In this document: positions 1 to 6,003 of the stretch, piece after piece
How the letters are laid out: each line of letters opens with the position of its first letter
How positions within the stretch are numbered: position 1 is the stretch's first letter
NCBI GenBank assembly: GCA_013336035.1
Contig: JAAXUL010000486.1
Location: 1-6,322 of the forward strand
Length of the DNA: 6,322 bases
Origin: Chloroflexales bacterium
GTDB lineage: Bacteria > Chloroflexota > Chloroflexia > Chloroflexales > Chloroflexaceae
Direction of reading: 5' to 3'
Program-made: the position numbers and the translations under genes
Notes under the pieces: generated by a model
Databases searched by the model: none
Seen by the model: only the letters and a program-made list of their open reading frames with translations
What the model was told of the DNA's origin: nothing

Positions 1-1
1 G

Positions 2-229
2 GCGGGCCCGGCTCCGGGTTTCATGCTCGGGCTGGCCTCTTATACCTTCCGCGAGTTCGACCTCGGCGCGACCCTGGCCATGGCCATCGCGGTGGCTCTG
101 TTCGTCTTCACCTACGGGATGTACCGCAACGCGCTGGCGGGCCTTCTGGCTGCGCACCGTCGCCGGGCAGCGCACCCTCGACTGGGAGGGCGGGGGCGTG
201 CGGCCGGCGCGCCTGATCAGCGCCCATAA
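2..229 (+). CDS. Membrane-anchor segment, probably the frameshifted N-terminal part of the WD40 gene (5' partial)
   Basis: The frame is open from the left edge and stops at TAA 227-229. It encodes a hydrophobic stretch at about 74-145 (GATLAMAIAVALFVFTYGMY, followed by RNALAG) that looks like one transmembrane helix. From 2 to 142 only 5 of 47 codons end in A or T, as expected for real coding DNA here. After 143 the frame becomes Arg/Ala/Gly-rich and 7 of 18 codons end in A/T, so the tail to 229 is probably not genuine. The frame one base further on takes over at 144, reading FWLRTVAGQRTLDWEGG and running without a stop into the WD40 propeller. Removing one C at 142/143 would join the two as AG-FWLRT. 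I infer a single membrane-anchored WD40 protein whose start lies left of the window or at ATG 23. The alternative is a separate small membrane protein overlapping the WD40 gene. The family of the membrane part is not recognised. Confidence 0.5.
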   Translation, partial: AGPAPGFMLGLASYTFREFDLGATLAMAIAVALFVFTYGMYRNALAGLLAAHRRRAAHPRLGGRGRAAGAPDQRP

Positions 230-1076
230 GGGCGGCGTCTGGGCCATCGACTTCAGCCCCGACGGCCAGCAGTTCGCCTCGGGCGGCTGGGACCACGCCG
301 TGCGCCTGTGGCGCGTGGCCGATGGCGGCAGCGTGGCCACGCTTGACAAGCAGGCCGGCAACGTCCTGAGCGTCAGCTACAGCCCCGACGGGCTGCTCCT
401 CGCCGCCACCAGCAGCGACGAGAGCGTGAAGATCTGGGGCGCCCGGGGCGGCAAGCTCGTGCAGATGATCGGCAGTCAGCGCGGCTACCAGGAGAGCGCC
501 TTCTTCAGCCCCGACGGGCAGCTGCTGGTCACCAACGGTAGCGACTCGTCGATCCGCTACTGGCGCGTGGGCGATGGCAGCCTTGTGACTCGCGTCATCG
601 TCGAGGGGGGGAGCCTGGCCCTGGCCTGCCGGCCAGATGGGGGGGCCCTGGCGGTCGGCTGCGGCGACCGGCGCGTGCGGCTCTACGACTGGCACCTGGG
701 CCAGCTAAAGGCCGCCCTCGACGGGCACCGCGATGGCGTCTCCTCTATTGCCTACAGCCTGGACGGCTCGCTCCTGGCCTCGGGCAGCTCGGATGGGGTG
801 GTCTGCCTGTGGGACGGCGAGAGCGGCGAGCTGCGCCACCAGCTGCGGGGTCACCAGAACGCAGTGCGCAGCGTGGCCGTACACCCCGACGGGCTCGTGG
901 TGGCCTCGGGCGGGGTGGACGGGAGCATCAGGCTGTGGCGGACCTCGGATGGGACGCTCTGCCAGGTGCTGAACGGTCACAGCAGCGGCGTCCTGCGTAT
1001 CGCTTTCAGCCCTACGGGCGAGCTGCTAGCCTCGGGCGGCGGCGATGGGGCGATCACCCTCTGGCAGCCCGGGTGA
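198..1076 (+). CDS. WD40 repeat protein, one complete seven-bladed beta-propeller
   Basis: The 292-residue product is made entirely of seven WD40 repeats of 41-43 residues, at about residues 6-48, 49-90, 91-132, 133-173, 174-215, 216-257 and 258-292. Typical elements recur: GH near the repeat start (blades 5-7), FSPDG or a variant at each inner strand, SGG.D or SGSSDG turns, and LW/IW/YW at the ends. Blades 2-4 lack the GH pair and blade 4 ends in LY rather than LW. Seven repeats make one closed propeller, a protein-interaction platform with no catalytic role of its own; the partner cannot be told. GTG 198 has a GGAGGG 7 nt upstream, so it could be a start. However the same frame is open further left, and all 18 codons from 144 to 197 end in G or C, so coding probably continues upstream through a frameshift into the membrane segment. 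The propeller would then sit on one side of the membrane next to its anchor. The gene converges with the hydrolase gene. Confidence 0.88.
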   Translation: MRPARLISAHKGGVWAIDFSPDGQQFASGGWDHAVRLWRVADGGSVATLDKQAGNVLSVSYSPDGLLLAATSSDESVKIWGARGGKLVQMIGSQRGYQESAFFSPDGQLLVTNGSDSSIRYWRVGDGSLVTRVIVEGGSLALACRPDGGALAVGCGDRRVRLYDWHLGQLKAALDGHRDGVSSIAYSLDGSLLASGSSDGVVCLWDGESGELRHQLRGHQNAVRSVAVHPDGLVVASGGVDGSIRLWRTSDGTLCQVLNGHSSGVLRIAFSPTGELLASGGGDGAITLWQPG

Positions 1077-1086
1077 GCGCTCACCC
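1071..1086. repeat. 16-bp perfect palindrome containing both convergent stop codons
   Basis: GGGTGAGCGCTCACCC reads the same on both strands. It contains the TGA of the WD40 gene (1074-1076) and, on the minus strand, the TGA of the hydrolase gene (1083-1081), with only 4 bases between them. As RNA it could form a 6-bp GC-rich stem with a GCGC loop from either direction. No T-run follows on either side, so a classical intrinsic terminator is not supported; it may aid termination of the convergent transcripts or be a chance result of the compact junction. Confidence 0.6.
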
Positions 1087-2034
1087 CCGCACTGCCGCCA
1101 GCGCCGCCCGGATCGCCAGAGCGACGACGTCCGGGCGCTGGCGCGGGATGGCGTGGCCGCTATCAGGCACCACGATCTGCGTGCTGTCCGACGACAGGGC
1201 CGCCAGGGCCCCTTGCAGCTCTTGCTGAGAGAGCGTGCGCAGCCTGGCCTCGACCTCGGGTGGGAGGCCGGGGGCGAGCACGTCGAAGGTGCCTGCCGTC
1301 AGCACGACCAGGGGGCGCGCGCCGAGGGCGCCCGCATCGCGGGCCTGCGCGGCCGCGGCCGGAATGTCCACGCCCTCGGCGTTGCCGGCGGGGTCGGCCA
1401 CCTCGCTGGTAAGATAGCGCCGGAAGCCCCTCAGGCGCTCGCTGTCGCCCGCTGTCTCAGGGGGTAGGGCGGCGAGAGCCCTGGCCCACCAATCCTCGTG
1501 GACGGCGTCGACCAGGACCATGCCGATGACCGCCTCGGGCTGATCGGCGACGAAGCGCCGGGCGAAGAGGCCGCCGAACGAGTGGGCCGCCAGGATGTAC
1601 GGGCCGGGCACCCCTGCCGCCCGCAGCAGGGCTGTCAGGTCGGCGGCGACGGCGGCGGCGTCGCGGGGCCTGGGGGCGGGGTCGCTCTGTCCGAGGCCGG
1701 CGCGATCGTAGCTACACGAGCGGACGCCCCCGGCTAGGGCGGCCTGGACCAGATCCCAGGTGGTGTGGTCGCCGTCGAGGCCCGACTCGAAGATAACAGC
1801 GGGGCCCTGGGCGCCGAGGCCGGCGCAGTGGATGTAAAGCCTGCGCCCGCCGATACTCACCAGGGTCCCGGCCTCAAGCTCGGCGGCCGTGGGCGGCGCC
1901 GGGGTGGGCGTGGGAGCCGCCGGCCGGCCGGCGCATCCGGCGAGGAGGGCAGCAAGGACGATGATCAGGAGGGGCGTGGGGAGAACCAGGTTCTCTCCAC
2001 GCCCCCCTTTCTTCCGGAGGTAATGCGGCAGCAT
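1081..2034 (-). CDS. Alpha/beta-hydrolase fold lipoprotein
   Basis: The 317-residue product has a basic N-terminus (RKKGGR, residues 7-12), a hydrophobic core at 16-31 and a lipobox LLAGC with Cys34. It is therefore predicted to be exported and lipid-anchored. A Pro/Thr/Ala-rich linker (35-50) leads to an alpha/beta-hydrolase domain (about 57-317). The nucleophile motif is AHSFGG with Ser152, the likely acid is Asp251 in GTFDVLAPG after the seventh strand, and the catalytic His is His294 in PDSGHAIPRQRP. ESGLDGD (83-89) sits where the oxyanion-hole loop is expected. The fold covers esterases, lipases, haloperoxidase-like enzymes and peptidases, so the substrate cannot be named. ATG 2034 lies 6 bp after the stop of the SH3b gene, preceded by a weak AGGG, suggesting co-transcription. 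No other ATG, GTG or TTG occurs before the signal core, which supports this start. A strong palindrome overlaps codons 10-21. Confidence 0.87.
   Translation of the reverse strand: MLPHYLRKKGGRGENLVLPTPLLIIVLAALLAGCAGRPAAPTPTPAPPTAAELEAGTLVSIGGRRLYIHCAGLGAQGPAVIFESGLDGDHTTWDLVQAALAGGVRSCSYDRAGLGQSDPAPRPRDAAAVAADLTALLRAAGVPGPYILAAHSFGGLFARRFVADQPEAVIGMVLVDAVHEDWWARALAALPPETAGDSERLRGFRRYLTSEVADPAGNAEGVDIPAAAAQARDAGALGARPLVVLTAGTFDVLAPGLPPEVEARLRTLSQQELQGALAALSSDSTQIVVPDSGHAIPRQRPDVVALAIRAALAAVRG
1971..2005. repeat. 35-bp near-perfect palindrome inside the signal-peptide codons of the lipoprotein
   Basis: Left arm GGGGCGTGGGGAGAACC (1971-1987), one spacer base (1988), right arm GGTTCTCTCCACGCCCC (1989-2005). 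Sixteen of 17 positions pair; the exception, G1980 with T1996, is a G-U wobble in plus-strand RNA and an A/C mismatch in minus-strand RNA. It encodes about residues 10-21 of the lipoprotein. Neither strand carries a long T-run after it, so it is not a standard terminator. Possible roles are a translation-limiting hairpin close to the start codon, a processing or stability element between the two operon genes, or a copy of a dispersed palindromic repeat. Confidence 0.85.
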
Positions 2035-2040
2035 GGTTCC

Positions 2041-2643
2041 CTACTGCGGCGTCGTGACCAGCTCGGTCCCGGCGACCCAGCCCTCGCGGCCGTCGGCGGT
2101 GCGGATGCGCCACCACGGGTAGCCGTCGTCCTGGATGGGGCCCTCGAGCAGGGTCATCTGGGTGCCCGGGGCGAGGCCATCGAAGGCGTTCGACTCGAGG
2201 CCGGGCTTGTCGCGCAGGCGCAGGTTCTTGCCGCCGGCCTTCTGGACCCAGGCGGTGACGCCGGCGGCCAGGCCGCCCGCGGCGGGGGCAGAGCTGAGCG
2301 TTGCGGCGGGGGCGGGGGCGGGCGTCACCGCGGCCTTCGCCGCGGAGGCGGCCTCTGCGGCGGCCTTGGCGGCCCTGGCCTGGGCGGCCTGGGCCTGGAT
2401 CTGCAGCTTAGCCATCTCGGCCTGCATCTCGCGCACCTTGGCCTGCGTTTCGGCCAGGGCCTTCTCGGCCGCATCGCCCTGGGCTGCGTCCTTCTTGGCG
2501 GTCTCGAGCTGCTTCTCGAGGTCAGCGACCTCTTTGCCCTTCGCGGCGATCTGGTCGCTCATCTGGCGCATCGCCTGCGAGATCTGCTCCTGCTTGGCCT
2601 TCTCCTCTTCTTCCTTCTTCTTGTCCTTGCCGAATCCGAACAT
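2041..2643 (-). CDS. Coiled-coil protein with C-terminal bacterial SH3 (SH3b) domain
   Basis: The product has 200 residues. A highly charged start (MFGFGKDKKKEEEEKAKQ) is followed by a long heptad-like helix rich in Ala, Glu, Lys and Gln (about 15-106), a likely coiled coil. Next comes a low-complexity Ala/Pro linker (about 107-130, APAPAAT), then a compact domain at about 140-195 with LRLRDKPGLESN, a turn DGLAPGTQMTLLEGP, and WWRIRTADGREGWVAGTELV. The last block is the hallmark of bacterial SH3 domains, which often bind peptidoglycan or mediate protein contacts. There is no signal peptide or membrane segment, so by sequence it is cytoplasmic or exported by an unknown route. ATG 2643 has a good AAGGAG 7 nt upstream (2656-2651), which fixes the start. 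The hydrolase lipoprotein follows 6 bp downstream, probably in the same transcript. The exact function is not recognised. Confidence 0.85.
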   Translation of the reverse strand: MFGFGKDKKKEEEEKAKQEQISQAMRQMSDQIAAKGKEVADLEKQLETAKKDAAQGDAAEKALAETQAKVREMQAEMAKLQIQAQAAQARAAKAAAEAASAAKAAVTPAPAPAATLSSAPAAGGLAAGVTAWVQKAGGKNLRLRDKPGLESNAFDGLAPGTQMTLLEGPIQDDGYPWWRIRTADGREGWVAGTELVTTPQ

Positions 2644-2704
2644 AGCGACTCTCCTTCTTGTCGTCTAGCTTACGGATATGAGGGAGGGCAAATACAGCGA
2701 ACAC

Positions 2705-2710
2705 AGTATA
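2705..2710 (-). promoter_or_regulatory. Possible -10 element for the SH3b-hydrolase pair
   Basis: On the minus strand TATACT matches the -10 consensus at 5 of 6 positions, within the 89-bp gap (2644-2732) after the peptidase stop codon. No good -35 hexamer sits at 16-18 bp upstream, where the DNA is a GC-rich stretch at the end of the peptidase gene. The gap otherwise holds only the SD of the SH3b gene and a short GC hairpin (2716-2728). The call is tentative; read-through from the peptidase gene is equally possible. Confidence 0.35.
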
Positions 2711-2732
2711 GACTACCGGGCGCCCCGGCGGG

Positions 2733-4406
2733 TCACTCCAGCGTGACGTCGGCGCGAGCGGTGCCGGCGCGCTGCGAGGCGGCGGTGATGCGCAGGGTGC
2801 CGCCGGCGGGGGCCCGCACTGTCCACTCGAGCTTGTGCAGATTGTCGGACGGATAGTCGCCGCCCCAGAGGGCCCGCTTATGCGCGCGGCCCTCGAGCTG
2901 GCCGATCTCGTGGCGAACCTCCCCAGTTATCAGGCTGGCGCCGGCGGGCAGCTCGAGGGCCAGCTCTATCGGGCGGACGGCCCGCACCTCGTAGGCGCGC
3001 TTACTGCCGTAGGTCGGCAGGTAGCCAGTGTTCACGGCCACGGCGCGCACGCGGTAGAGGCCCTCGCCCAAGGGCTCGGCGCCGACCTGGCGCAGCTCGA
3101 GGCGCGGGGTCATCAGGGCGTGGGCGATCACGAACTCGGTGTTGGGCTCGACGGTCCTGAGCAGAAACGCCTCGGGCGGGTTGCCGAAGGTGCGCCGCTC
3201 GATCCAGCCGCCGATCTCGACCTCGCCGAGCTGGGGGTGCGCGAAGGGGCGCCAGGGGACGAAGCCCCGACCGCCGAGCTGCTCGTCGTTCCATCTGAGC
3301 AGCTTGAGGTCGTCCTCCTCGGGGTGGTCGCGGAACCACTCGATGAAGTCGCGCTCTTTGATCCCGGCCTCGCCGACCATATCCCACAGCTCAACGGTGA
3401 AGGCGAAGATGCCGAGCTGGTCGTAGGCCCAGTCGTCGAAGGCCCCGTTCATCACCTCGCGGGGGTGGTAGCGGAAACCTTGGTAGACCGAGGTGTGGGG
3501 GTAGCCGGTCAGCTCCTTGCCGCGCTGCCCGATCTCCTTGTAGGTCCAGACATCATCCTGGGCCATCTTCTCGTCGGGCTTATCGGAGTAGGGGTGCAGG
3601 ATGACGCCCGAGTAGGTGTGGTACGAGATGGCGCAGCTGACGTTGAGGTGGCCGCTCAGGAAGGCGACGGCGGTGCGCACCTCGGGCTCGGAGGCGGGGA
3701 AGGGGCCGGCGCCCGGCTGCTCGCCCTCGGGGGCCCAGATATAGGGGAAGTTGCGATTGAAGTCGAGGCCCTGGGCGGGCGGGGCGATCTTCACCTGGAC
3801 GCCGTCGTAGCCGCGGATGCTGCCCTCGGTGTAGACGCGGTAGTAGGTGCCGCCGTACTCGTCGGGGGCGCGGCGGCGCATCAGCCGGGGGTCCTTGTCG
3901 CTCACCTTCCAGCCGCCGTCGGGGTCCTCGATGCGCATATCGAGGATCAGGCCATCGCCGTTAATATCCTCGGCGAAGAGGCCGTCGCGCTCGTCGGCGT
4001 AGGGGTAGCGGCGGGTGCCCGAGCGCACATAGATGGGCGAGGTGAGGGCCTGCTCCATACCGTCGGGGTTGAGGCAGGGCACCACATAGAGCGCGCGCTG
4101 GTCGAGCAGGGCGGTGGCCCGCGGGTCGCTGCCGTAGCGCCCCAGCAAGGTCTGGATAACATGCAGGGCGCCCATGCAGCCGGCAACCTCGGTCGCGTGG
4201 ATGTTAGCATCGAGCCAGAAGGCGGGCTTCTCGATATCGAGGCCGCTGTCGCGGTTGGTCAGGGTCAGGCACCAGATCGCGCGGCCCTCGTGGCTCGTGC
4301 CGATGCTGGCGAGCGAGCAGAGGCGCGGGTGCGCCTCGGCGAAGGCCTTCAGGGCGTCCTCGACCTCGTGGGGGCGGTAGTAGCGGGTAAAGTCGATGCT
4401 GGGCAT
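2733..4406 (-). CDS. M14 family zinc carboxypeptidase
   Basis: The 557-residue product matches the M14 (carboxypeptidase A-like) metallopeptidase plan. Zinc ligands are His70 and Glu73 in NIHATE and His263 in AISYHTYSG. The substrate carboxylate-binding pair is Asn217-Arg218 in LDFNRNFP, and the general base is Glu339 in FAFTVELWD. LNPDGME (112-118) is also typical. Between the two zinc motifs lies a longer segment (about 128-205) with DINGDG (147-152), resembling a calcium-binding loop, and DKDPRLMRRRAP. Residues from about 385 on form an extra C-terminal region, probably beta-rich. No signal peptide is visible, so it is probably cytoplasmic, acting on peptides or a modified metabolite; specificity cannot be told. 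The start is well supported: AAGGAA is followed by 6 nt and ATG 4406, and this ATG overlaps the stop of the upstream CBS gene as TAATG, indicating translational coupling in one operon. Confidence 0.93.
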   Translation of the reverse strand: MPSIDFTRYYRPHEVEDALKAFAEAHPRLCSLASIGTSHEGRAIWCLTLTNRDSGLDIEKPAFWLDANIHATEVAGCMGALHVIQTLLGRYGSDPRATALLDQRALYVVPCLNPDGMEQALTSPIYVRSGTRRYPYADERDGLFAEDINGDGLILDMRIEDPDGGWKVSDKDPRLMRRRAPDEYGGTYYRVYTEGSIRGYDGVQVKIAPPAQGLDFNRNFPYIWAPEGEQPGAGPFPASEPEVRTAVAFLSGHLNVSCAISYHTYSGVILHPYSDKPDEKMAQDDVWTYKEIGQRGKELTGYPHTSVYQGFRYHPREVMNGAFDDWAYDQLGIFAFTVELWDMVGEAGIKERDFIEWFRDHPEEDDLKLLRWNDEQLGGRGFVPWRPFAHPQLGEVEIGGWIERRTFGNPPEAFLLRTVEPNTEFVIAHALMTPRLELRQVGAEPLGEGLYRVRAVAVNTGYLPTYGSKRAYEVRAVRPIELALELPAGASLITGEVRHEIGQLEGRAHKRALWGGDYPSDNLHKLEWTVRAPAGGTLRITAASQRAGTARADVTLE

Positions 4407-5815
4407 TAGCGATTCCTTGAGGCCAGAAAGTCGATCACATCAATCTTAGTCACGATCCCGGCCACCTGGCCGCCATCGACGACCACGGCGGCGGCGCTGC
4501 GGCCGAAGACGCCGGTCAGCTCCTCGACGGGGGTGTCGGGGCCGACGGTGGCGACCTCGTGGGCGTGGAGACCGTCGATGCTATGGCTCATCGCGCCCCC
4601 GTTGAGCAGATAGTCGAGCAGGTCGCCCTCGCTGATAATGCCGTGCAGGCCGCCGGCCTGGTCGAGGACGGGCAGCTGCGAGATGCCGTGGGTCTTCATC
4701 AGACGGATGGCGGCCTCGACGCTGGTGTGCTCCTCGGCGGCGATCACCTGGCGGGGGCGGTCGCTCACCAGGTCGGCCACGGTGGCGGCCTCGAGAAAGC
4801 CGTTCTCGCGCATCCAGTTATCATCGAAGACCTTGCTCAGGTAGCGGCTGCCGCTGTCGGGCAGCAGCACCACCACGATATCGTCCTCGGTCAGGTGCTC
4901 GGCGGCTGGCGAGCGCAGCCACCTGAGGGCCCCGGCCACGGCCATGCCGCACGAGCCGCCGCAGAAGAGCCCCTCCTCGCGCACCAGGCGGCGGGTCATC
5001 AGAAAGCTCTCGCGGTCGCTGACCTGCACCACATCGTCGACCACGCTGAAGTCCATCGTCGAGGGCAGGAAGTCCTCGCCGACGCCCTCGACCTTATAGC
5101 CGTGGGCGGCGCCGAGGACGCCGGTGCGGAAGTACTCGCTGTAGAGCGAGCCGACGGGGTCAACGCCGACGACCTTGACGCCCGATCCGCGCTCCTTGAG
5201 GTACTTGCCGGTGCCCGAGATCGTGCCGCCGGTGCCCATGCCGGCGACGAAGACGCTGAGCCGGCCGGCGGTCTGCTGCCAGAGCTCGGGGCCGGTCGTG
5301 CGGTAGTGGGCGTCAGGGTTGGCCGGGTTCCAGTACTGGCCCGCCAGAATGGCGTTGGGCGTCTCCTCGGCCAGGCGCTTCGAGACCGAGTAGTACGAGC
5401 GGGGGTCGTCCGGCTCGACGGCGGTGGGGGTGATCACGACGCGGGCGCCGAAGGCGCGCAGGGCGCGGATCTTCTCCTCGCTCATCTTGTCGGGCATGAC
5501 GAAGATGCACTTATAGCCCTTGATCGCGGCGGCGATGGCCAGGCCCATGCCGGTGTTGCCGCTGGTCGGCTCGACGATCGTGCCGCCGGGCCTGAGCAGG
5601 CCGCGGCGCTCGGCGTCCTCGATCATCGCGATGCCGATGCGGTCTTTGACGCTGCCGCCAGGGTTGAGAAACTCGACCTTGGCGGCGACCACGGGCCTGA
5701 TGCCGCGGGCCAGCTTGCCCAGGCGCACCAGGGGCGTGCCGCCGATGGTCTGCAGAATATGGTCGAAGATCTGGGGGGAGGTCGCGGTCGTGTCGGACGC
5801 TGTGGTCACAGTCAC
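4406..5815 (-). CDS. PLP-dependent cystathionine beta-synthase / cysteine synthase with C-terminal CBS domain pair
   Basis: The 469-residue product is a fold-type II PLP enzyme. It has the PLP lysine Lys57 in NPGGSVKDR, the substrate loop TSGNTG (84-89), the phosphate-binding loop GTGGT (194-198) and LLPDSGSRYLSK (317-328), which closes the active site. Two CBS modules follow (about 344-400 and 405-465; HGISQLPVLD and GIISEGDLLDYLL in the first, AGIVTKIDVIDFLA in the second), which in relatives bind adenosyl ligands and regulate the enzyme. Together this fits cystathionine beta-synthase (serine plus homocysteine to cystathionine), but cysteine synthase activity on O-acetylserine or O-phosphoserine cannot be excluded. 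The N-terminal heme segment of the human enzyme is absent. I place the start at GTG 5815 because AGGAGG lies 6 nt upstream and the conserved domain begins soon after. The frame stays open to 6085, but that extension is unlike a protein and crosses the promoter region. The gene overlaps the peptidase start by one base. Confidence 0.93.
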   Translation of the reverse strand: MTVTTASDTTATSPQIFDHILQTIGGTPLVRLGKLARGIRPVVAAKVEFLNPGGSVKDRIGIAMIEDAERRGLLRPGGTIVEPTSGNTGMGLAIAAAIKGYKCIFVMPDKMSEEKIRALRAFGARVVITPTAVEPDDPRSYYSVSKRLAEETPNAILAGQYWNPANPDAHYRTTGPELWQQTAGRLSVFVAGMGTGGTISGTGKYLKERGSGVKVVGVDPVGSLYSEYFRTGVLGAAHGYKVEGVGEDFLPSTMDFSVVDDVVQVSDRESFLMTRRLVREEGLFCGGSCGMAVAGALRWLRSPAAEHLTEDDIVVVLLPDSGSRYLSKVFDDNWMRENGFLEAATVADLVSDRPRQVIAAEEHTSVEAAIRLMKTHGISQLPVLDQAGGLHGIISEGDLLDYLLNGGAMSHSIDGLHAHEVATVGPDTPVEELTGVFGRSAAAVVVDGGQVAGIVTKIDVIDFLASRNR

Positions 5816-5821
5816 AGAGAC

Positions 5822-5827
5822 CCTCCT
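5822..5827 (-). promoter_or_regulatory. Ribosome binding site deciding the GTG start of the CBS-domain enzyme
   Basis: The minus strand reads AGGAGG, then six bases (GTCTCT), then GTG 5815-5813. This perfect Shine-Dalgarno at ideal spacing selects GTG 5815 over the next in-frame GTG at 5809 and over all upstream candidates of the longer open frame. Confidence 0.85.
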
Positions 5828-5861
5828 ATTCCGCGTCTCGTCGTCGAGCGCTGCGCATCGT

Positions 5862-5914
5862 CGCGCTATGGGTGTGCCGATGTCGTGCCACACAGAGAAT
5901 GGTAGCATAGCGCG
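5862..5914. repeat. 9-bp perfect inverted repeat across the minus-strand promoter, possible operator
   Basis: CGCGCTATG (5862-5870) and its reverse complement CATAGCGCG (5906-5914) are separated by 35 bp. The right arm lies inside the spacer of the proposed minus-strand promoter, just upstream of its -10 box; the left arm lies about 20-30 bases into the leader. Related copies CATAGGTG (5944-5951) and TATAGCG (5952-5958) occur near the plus-strand promoter. This could be a paired regulator site, but no regulator gene is in the window and the long spacer makes chance possible. Confidence 0.35.
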
Positions 5915-5927
5915 CGGTCCGGGGCAA
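5899..5927 (-). promoter_or_regulatory. Candidate promoter for the CBS-enzyme/peptidase operon
   Basis: On the minus strand TTGCCC (5927-5922) and TACCAT (5904-5899) are separated by exactly 17 bp; each matches its consensus at 4 of 6 positions. Transcription would begin near 5892 and give a leader of about 77 nt before GTG 5815. I saw no riboswitch in this leader; only a 5-bp GTGTG/CACAC pair (5872-5876, 5889-5893) is present. Confidence 0.5.
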
Positions 5928-5934
5928 ACCACTC

Positions 5935-5964
5935 TTGTGCCAGCATAGGTGTATAGCGTATAAT
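5935..5964 (+). promoter_or_regulatory. Candidate promoter for the uracil-DNA glycosylase gene
   Basis: A perfect TATAAT (5959-5964) is preceded after 18 bp by TTGTGC (5935-5940), a weak -35 with the key TTG. It lies in a locally AT-rich patch that stands out in this GC-rich window. Transcription would start near 5971, giving a leader of about 33 nt. Confidence 0.65.
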
Positions 5965-6003
5965 AATCATGGTAGAAAAGGTTTGACCAGGACAGGACAT
6001 ATC

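Noticed and set aside
108..695. Minus-strand open frame opposite the WD40 gene
   Set aside because: It is antisense to regular WD40 repeats and has no recognisable domain.
2716..2728. Short hairpin CCGGG-CGC-CCCGG after the peptidase stop as a terminator
   Set aside because: The stem has only 5 bp and no T-run follows, so it is not supported as an intrinsic terminator.
1765..2856. A 363-codon plus-strand open frame opposite the lipoprotein and SH3b genes
   Set aside because: It spans two well-supported minus-strand genes and the gap between them, and is low-complexity Gly/Leu/Arg sequence.
2835..4409. A 524-codon plus-strand open frame opposite the M14 peptidase
   Set aside because: It is the antisense of a motif-complete peptidase, is Gly/Ala/Val-rich with no recognisable domain, and follows from high GC and strong codon bias.
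5872..5893. GTGTG/CACAC pairing in the CBS-enzyme leader as a riboswitch or attenuator
   Set aside because: It is a 5-bp stem with a 12-base loop, no conserved riboswitch core and no terminator; the leader is too short for a SAM riboswitch.
4559..5905. A 448-codon plus-strand open frame opposite the CBS-domain enzyme
   Set aside because: It is an antisense shadow of a clear PLP enzyme, with Ala/His/Gly/Asp-rich composition and no domain.
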